This document shows positions 57,681 through 64,000 of a stretch of 64,000 nucleotides of DNA, piece by piece. The stretch spans positions 6,159,201 to 6,223,200 of the forward strand of contig OY754982.1 in NCBI GenBank assembly GCA_963576475.1. Reading direction: 5' to 3'. Position 1 is the stretch's first letter. Every line of letters starts with the position of its first letter. Source of the stretch: Molanna angustata (Eukaryota > Arthropoda > Insecta > Trichoptera > Molannidae). A model generated the notes under the pieces. The model was not told the origin of the DNA and searched no databases. It saw only the letters and a list, made by a program, of their open reading frames with translations. A program made the translations under genes and the position numbers.

Positions 57681-58500
57681 CGCGGTGTATAATTTGATTG
57701 TAATAAACCTGCCTGTTTTTCCACGTGAAAATTCATGGATGTAAAATTTTATTGACGCTCGTAATTCAGTTATCTGCGTCCGTTCATATTTTATTTGCAA
57801 AGAGAGATCATCCTAAACCGCAAAATACTTTATTGTGGCAGTTCATAAAATACTTTATGGTTTTTAAATGTAGGTTGTCTGATAAACATCACATAAATAG
57901 AATTTAATGCTTAATCCCTTCTTAATCCGGTTTCTTATCAGAAATTTTTCAATTCATGTATTTTTATAATTCTTATAGTTATTTTTTTTTATCTGTAAGG
58001 GAAATAGTTGTTCCTCGTGAAGTAAATAAAGCTATTTTAATAATTTGATTATTGGTCTGTGAACTTTTGTATTATTTTAGAATTAATAATTCAAATTAGT
58101 TTTATTTACAGATTTCTGTTGTGCGGATTATTATAACTAGACCCGTTGTTATATTTAGATCGACTTGTCAATTAACAATGTCAAAACTTTGTCATTTTTA
58201 TAATAGATGTCAGTCAGTAACAAATACATTGAAACTTTTGTAGGTATCTAATCAATTCAACAAGATTATAAATAATACAGATTTTGTACCTATGTATCAA
58301 AAGCTTGTTGAGAAATAAATGATATGTATTTGCTCTGGTTTATTATTGAGTTATGTAGATAAATAATTATGTTTTATTCAATTGTATCTCACAGAGCAAG
58401 CTCAGCTTTTGTAATAATGTATTACATGGTATTAAATGTATTATTTGAATACCTGGAACTATTGTAATTAAATATCATTATTTCCTTTGTAAATTGATTA
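57681..58500. other. No gene recognised
   Basis: AT-rich; short frames only. Confidence 0.5.
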
Positions 58501-58519
58501 TTTAGTTTCAGAAATTCTT

Positions 58520-58867
58520 CTCTTCTTCTTCTTCGTTTAGTAGACCTAGTTGGCTGTTCTTCAGAAACTATGCCTCCTGGGATGACGAAGTCCAGCTATC
58601 CTTACATCTCTTGGGTGGTCTTCCGGGTAGGTGGCAGCCAGAAGAGATTTCATTCGCCGCTATACATGCAAGTGTATCACTGTACATCCTGGCTACGTGG
58701 TCCCTCCAATGCCTTCTTCTGGATCTACTCCACTGAACAATGTCCTCTATTCCACATGTTTTCCTTATTTGAACATTGCGAACACGATCTCGGAGAGTTT
58801 TACCAGTGATTGACCTTAGAACCTTCATTTCTGTTGTTCTTAAGAGCCCAAAGCAAACACATCTCAA
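58520..58867 (-). pseudogene. LINE reverse transcriptase C-terminal fragment
   Basis: Minus frame: LLRTTEMKVLRSITGKTLRD, RVRNVQIRKTCGIEDIVQWS, RSRRRHWRDHVARMYSDTLA, GRPPKRCKDSWTSSSQE, followed by a gaagaagaagaga tail. Pattern ATEMRxLRxIxGxTxrDRxRNexIR / W.xxRRxxWxxHVxRM / GRPxKRWxDxW at the end of arthropod non-LTR pol proteins. Frame intact across about 99 codons. Confidence 0.88.
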
Positions 58868-58974
58868 TTGAAAAAAAACAATAGTTTTTCAAAACTTCTA
58901 AAGACTGAATCAATAATTTATTATTAGTGGTATCTACCAGATTTATCTATCAGTTCCTTGAAATGAAAGAGAGT

Positions 58975-59540
58975 ATATTTTCGATTCAGTCCTAAGAGAT
59001 GAGATGCAGATCTCATTTGGAAGGGAATATCTCTTTGCTCTCGTATCCATCAGGATATTCCAGTCATCTGACTTCCTAATTATTGATCCTGGTTTTACAA
59101 ATGATACAACTGACCGTTTCCCTGTGGTTAATCCTATGATGCCTCTTGCTTTTCAAGCACCTTATCGTGTCTGTATGAGAACCTTCCCTCCTGTAGCGCT
59201 ACCCTGCAGCCGACCAAGATATGCCTAGCCGTGCATGCAGATGCCTCCCAGAGGTGGCAATTGTCATCTTTGGCTATTTTCTACTGTTTTAAGTTACTGG
59301 GTTACCCTATATTGAGTTTAGATAGATCTTCAGCATCTCAGATGACCATCTATGTATGTTTCCATCCCAATGCTGGAGGAATAAAAAATTCCCCCAAGGA
59401 CAACCAATCGTTTAGAACTTGCAAGTTCAATGCATGAAGTTCGTATTTGTTGTTTGCATCTTGAGCAACAAAGTCTTTCGTTAGCTCTTTTTCTGTCATG
59501 TTTCTCTCCACCCCCAGACCTTAGCGGTTTTTACTACAAC
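58975..59540 (-). pseudogene. Retroelement pol C-terminal fragment with Cys/His knuckle remnant
   Basis: Minus strand: MTEKELTKDFVAQDANNKYE, LHALNLQVLNDWLSLGEFFI, PPALGWKHT then stop; further on CHLWEASACTARHILVGCRV, ALQEGRFSYRHDKVLEK, after frame changes. The CxxC..xxTxxHILxGCxxALxxGRyxxRHDxVLxxL block is the known zinc-knuckle-like region downstream of RT in a group of animal non-LTR pol proteins. The second Cys is replaced by Trp here (CHLW) and there are several stops. Confidence 0.6.
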
Positions 59541-59990
59541 CCATGATGAATTTATTATGGAAATCAACCATAATTTTCAGATAACTTATTTCTTTTTCTT
59601 CTCGAGTAATCTCTACTATGGTTGGGTCTTTAGAGTATTTCAGGATATCATTACATTGTGATTTACGTATAGTATTATTACTAAGAAAAACCTATTTTTT
59701 TTTTAATTTAAATTTATTTTTTTTCCATATTCAAACAATTTTATATAATATTACTTAATGGAATGGAATTTATTACCTCATTAGGGGATACCCCGTTCTG
59801 AAGTAACAATAATTATATAATACATCTTTGTTACATATCTCAAATTTAACATTATCATTTATAATTCAAATATGGTTAATATTAACTACCTACCACAAAA
59901 TATCCGCCGAATCATTAAATGATATTATCACTTATGTGAAGCACATTCAAAAACCATATACGCTATAGGGATTGCAATCTGGAAAACCGG
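59541..59990. other. No gene recognised
   Basis: AT-rich. ggaatttattacctcattag followed by gggataccccg (59768-59800) looks like a LINE 3' UTR trace but is unconfirmed. Confidence 0.35.
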
Positions 59991-59992
59991 AT

Positions 59993-60075
59993 CATAGACG
60001 ACTACCAGATCCGGCATCAAAGACGTCTACCGGATCTGGCATTAAAGATGTCTACTGGATCTGGCACCAATTGGC
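59993..60075 (+). repeat. ~25-bp tandem repeat x 3
   Basis: gacgtctaccggatctggca then ttaaa in about three diverged units (first reads gacgactaccagatccggca). Confidence 0.8.
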
Positions 60076-61843
60076 CGGATACGATTAGGTAAATTAAAAA
60101 TATACTTGAAACCAATTTATAGAAGTAAATAGGGCCTTATCGATCATTGATTATATTTGTAGCTCAGTAAGAAGTAGATTGGCAGATGACACAATTAAAA
60201 GTATTTCTTTCAGAGGATTCTTGTTTTCAAAACCAATAGTATTTTTTTTTTTGATGGACGTAAAATAATTATTGAAAGTAATTATATTACACTTCTGTCT
60301 CACCTCAACCTGCCATTAAACCTAATGAACTTATATTATGTAGATATCTTATAAACATAATACTATGAAGAATTCAAATAATTAGAACTGATTTACATAA
60401 CGCTGCTCAGAGACAGACACAGCCTAGTAGAGTAGGCCTTATCCACAAATTAAAAAAATAATACTGATGACTCAACTTTTAAAAGTTTAACTTAGTTTTA
60501 TATAATTTTGTAACACAATTTATTTCCTAACTACATCAACTTGTATTGTTCATCAGAAATAGCTATATAATGTAAAAAGGATTTTGAAATAGATAAATAT
60601 TAAACAATGAGAAGTTTTTAACTGATTTATTGTGATTCCTATTTTTATCTAAATTGCCTATTTTTTGTGATCTCAGTTTGTTTAGTTGGATTTAATTAAG
60701 TACGAAATAAGAAAATAGTATTGATAAAAATATTGTTAAAACAGTGTAAATAATATTTATTTCATAACAAATAAACAAAATATTTTAAAATTTGTAATAC
60801 ACTCACTCTAACATCTTTAAATTTTTTATCTTGGAATTAAAAAAAATAGTTTTGATGTGACCAATCTCGTCAAATCCCTCACATTGCTAAATAAAAAGTA
60901 TAATTATTTGTAACTACATATAGCAATTAGTAATAATTTTTCAGTATAAATTAAAACTCTTTTCAATATATTCATAATTGTGTTTTGTTGAATAGTATGC
61001 TACATGTAATTAATAAGTTACAAGAGATTTTAGAGCCACTATTGGCCGTGTTCACCAAGGAACATCAAATGGATCATCAACTAACTACCTGATCGGAGCT
61101 CAAATCTTTGAGTGCATCACTCAATGAATTTGCATTTCACCAACTAAAAACCAACATTCTTAATTGAGCCCTAGGCTCAACTCTCCTTAAATTTCCGGTG
61201 TACAGGAATACGAACTCAAGTAAGTTGTATAGAAATATTAAAAAATCAAGAATATGTACTTTATCTTGTTTCTTTTATTAAAATAACAATCAAATATTAT
61301 TCAGTGTGCAGTTCACAATTTTTACAAGTTTTTGAAATTGTTTGATAAAAAGTATTACTTTGATCTCATCAGTAGGTATATTCGCATTAGTGTCGTGAAT
61401 GGCCGCGAGCGCTGTCGCATACCTGCTATTCTACCCTTGCTACCTGCATTATTGTGCATACCGCCATTATTGTTTTCGTTCTCATCAATATATTATGCTG
61501 TTTTAAATAAAATTCAATTTTATATCTGAATAACATAGAAAAATCAAATATAACACTTATGACACAAAACATCTAACAATGTGCTAAAATGTAATAATTT
61601 TAGTTACAAAATACGTTGATGAATGACTTGATCCACAATAGACCGTCACTTAGAGTTGAGTCGCCGGCATCACTTAAAGGTAGTAAGATTGTTTGGTGAA
61701 ACGAAATTTTACGGTGAGTGCATCAAAAAATTGATTTTAGGGCTTAGGAGCCTTGGTGAAAGTGGGGGTATGTGTTGTAGAGTAGAAGAAGACACTTTTT
61801 TGTCTGAGTTTTGGTTGGATTTTTTTAACCTTGTATCACCTTG
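60076..61843. other. No gene recognised
   Basis: AT-rich. 61035-61210 has more balanced composition (gttcaccaaggaacatcaaa, gagccctaggctcaac) and could be a MITE, but no terminal repeats were established. The frame 61656-61843 upstream of the mariner element is not transposase. Confidence 0.4.
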
Positions 61844-62408
61844 TACAGGTGTCTCAAAAGAAAGTTTATATTTGTATTCAGAGCGTTATATGGAGATGTT
61901 AGACGACTTCTTGGTGCCTGAACTGCAAAACTTTCCTGGCTATAATCAAAGAACATGGTTCCAGCAGGACGGAGCAACGTCACACACGTCCAATACATCT
62001 CTGCCACGAGTTCGTGAAATTTTCCCAGGCTAATTGATCTCCAGGAGAGGTGACATAAATTGGCCTCCACGCAGTCCTGATTTAACCCCTATGGACTTTT
62101 TCCTATGGGGTTATCTTAAATCTAAAGTTTAAGTCAATAAACCGACTTCCCTGGCGCATTTGCAAGAAAATATCTGTCACGAAATGGTAGCCATCACTGA
62201 GTCCACTTGCCGAGCTGTCATAAGTAATTTTTACTGATCGATTAAATGAGTGCTGCGAACGCGAGGGTCTACATTTGGACTATATTATTTTTAAGAAATA
62301 AATTCCCAAATTGTGTACTTTAATAATTAATAAACATTTTTTCGATACACGGCTTACTTTTTTTTAATCGATCCACTAAATATAAACTTTATTTTGAAAC
62401 ACCCTGTA
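61844..62408 (+). mobile_element. Internally deleted mariner-like element
   Basis: Left end tacaggtgtctcaaaagaaa, gtttatattt; right end read inverted tacagggtgtttcaaaataa, agtttatattt. The ends match for about 30 bases with few changes and begin/finish in TA. The left terminal repeat leads straight into the C-terminal third of the transposase, so about the first two thirds of the gene was deleted. 565 bp. Confidence 0.85.
61871..62290 (+). pseudogene. Mariner-type transposase C-terminal remnant
   Basis: YSERYMEMLDDFLVPELQNF, NQRTWFQQDGATSHTSNTSL, PRVREIFPG then stop; GDINWPPRSPDLTPMDFFLW, GYLKSKV then stop; NKPTSLAHLQENICHEMVAI, TESTCRAVISNF. QQDGATxHT carries the second catalytic Asp, and PPRSPDLTPMDFFLWGYLK the third acidic position, of the DDE/D triad; the first Asp region is deleted. 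At least three stops make it inactive. Confidence 0.9.
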
Positions 62409-62445
62409 TAATAAATATCTCAATGGTTTAGTTAAATTTTGATTT

Positions 62446-62650
62446 ATAATACTGTGGAACGATCTTCCGAATTCTGTGTTTCCATCTTCGTACAACCCGG
62501 GTCTTTTTAAAATCCGAATTAATAAACTCTTTTCTAGATTGCAAACCCCTCCCAACGCTACGTAGTGCGCTTCTTCGAAAGAGTAAAATGGACCCAAATC
62601 CAAATAGCTGGCGTCCCCTACGTAGACATGTTAAAAAAAAAAAAAAAAAC
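62446..62650 (+). pseudogene. LINE ORF2 C-terminal end, 3' UTR and poly-A, copy 2
   Basis: tactgtggaacgatcttccg aattctgtgtttcc reads LWNDLPNSVFP, then SSYNPGLFKIRINKLFSRLQ, then the same 3' UTR as 31630-31732 (caacgctacgtagtgcgctt, agagtaaaatggacccaaat, catgttaaaa) and a poly-A tail of about 17 at 62633-62649. Severely 5' truncated copy. Confidence 0.8.
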
Positions 62651-64000
62651 ACAATCCAATTAAATCTAATATCAAAAGGGGGTTAAAGATTAAAACACGT
62701 AAATTAAAAGTCTTCGGCAGTTATACCACTTTGTATTTGTAATGTTTTTTTCTTTGATCATTACACATTTTTTCAATTAAACATTGAACTGGTTTACGCT
62801 ACAATCTTTGGTAAAATTAAATTTATATTAGAACGATTGAAATTCAACAACAGATTATAGTGTATCATTACAAAAAACAACATACAAAAAAAAGTACCAT
62901 AATTTAAAATTAGATAAACTCCGCCATTATTTAAATTAAACGAAATATTGTTTTTGTAAAACAATAAAAAATGAAAAAGAGAAATGACAAATAGTTACAG
63001 TTACAAGCTAAACATAAAATAATGACTCTTGTAATGAAGATTGTTCTACATAATATTTACAATAGTACAAAGAATTTGGTTAATTTAACTAACATGTCTG
63101 CAATAAATCCGAACGATCAAAATGACAACATTTCGGGCATGTAATTCATATAAATTTCAATATAAGATTATCACAAATTCAAATAGACGGGAGTGATGCT
63201 TCTTTTAATGATTTTAAATTATGTATATTGCACTAATTTATTAAAACAATTACTAATAGTTTTAATTTTCAATAAAACACAACAAAAAAAAAATAATAAA
63301 CACTTATTAACTATTGGGAGTGTATTCATTGTCAAATGATTTACTATATTTATCTTGTCCCGAATAAAATTGTGTATATTTCTATGAAAAATAAATTTAA
63401 GAATCTTTACTATTTTAACTTGTGAAAAACTAAATGAAATTATATTTTTATTCAAATTATGATTGTAATTTGATTTAAAAAAATGAAATGATATGTTTTC
63501 AATGCCTTTTTCCATCAATTAAACAATTTGATAATAACAAACAACTGCGTTAACATTATGAGTTATTTGAATGATTTCCGAGTGCGATTAAAATTTGACA
63601 CATATGTAAATAAGGATTTGAATTAGAACATGAGAAAAAACATTATGAATAAATAAATTGTTCTTGCATTCTTTACTCCAAATAGTTCTAATTCTGTAAA
63701 CCTACTAATATAATGTAGACGGGCAGTTGTCATCTCAACGAAGAAGTTCGCTTTGATATTGGGAACATAATAAATAACTTGTGGTGTACAAAGTTTTCCC
63801 TGATAATGAAATAGGTAGACGATAAGAAAAATAATAATGATAATATTCACTATGGAATTAAATCATATTTTCTAGGTGTAAATCCTCAGCATAATTTATC
63901 TTAAAACTGCAGCAATGTTATTTAATTCACATGTGATAGGACTTTGTTAATTCAACATAATATCCAGTTTTGTAGAATAGTTATAAAAGGCCAACAAGTA
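62651..64000. other. No gene recognised
   Basis: Very AT-rich sequence. Two minus frames of 99 and 75 codons (63219-63518, 63623-63850) are rich in Ile, Asn, Phe and Lys, as expected by chance at this composition. Confidence 0.5.

Noticed and set aside
61656..61843. N-terminal part of the mariner transposase
   Set aside because: The frame is open, but the sequence before 61844 is outside the left terminal repeat and does not resemble transposase.

Overview
This 64 kb window is AT-rich, repeat-dense eukaryotic DNA, most likely from an insect. The evidence for that is one clear salt-inducible-kinase exon close to the insect/vertebrate SIK2 sequence, tRNA-derived SINEs, RTE/CR1/Jockey-like LINE 3' ends, mariner, hAT and PIF/Harbinger remnants, and many short taggtacctac-type motifs. 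Low GC and that motif fit hemipterans or lepidopterans; the order cannot be fixed from the sequence alone. Nothing looks bacterial and there is no operon structure.

Layout. 1-924: a weak two-exon ORF signal and a dispersed repeat. 925-18597: a huge composite element with Helentron-like (Helitron2-like) ends, filled with about 50 tandem copies of a 313-bp satellite. The satellite lies in two arrays, each followed by the same element 3' end (7071-7913 and 17755-18597). The first array has a 6-monomer, 1,878-bp higher-order period. 18.6-31.5 kb: SINEs, LINE 3' fragments, palindromic MITEs, microsatellites, a LINE fragment with a YADD box, and a hAT element (29949-30743) with an 8-bp target duplication. 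31.5-44.6 kb: four smaller relatives of the Helentron-like family (31733-32654, 37399-37964, 38526-39651, 43657-44190), interleaved with SINEs and LINE fragments. 44.6-56.2 kb: a 681-bp fold-back element with TTAA flanks, a 25-bp minisatellite (21 copies), a deleted PIF/Harbinger element, palindromic repeats, LINE ends and a 31-bp minisatellite (8 copies). 56776-56901 (minus): the first coding exon of a SIK2-type kinase, with a less AT-rich, CpG-containing region upstream of it. 57.6-64 kb: LINE fragments and an internally deleted mariner element.

How it fits together. The only confident host gene is the kinase, transcribed on the minus strand. No further kinase exon was recognised downstream, so most of the window may be its first intron, heavily loaded with transposons. 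The most interesting system is the Helentron-like family. Small copies carry a few diverged internal repeats related to the satellite monomer. In the large copy one of these repeats has expanded into a homogenised satellite, so different stages of a transposon-to-satellite conversion are visible in one window.
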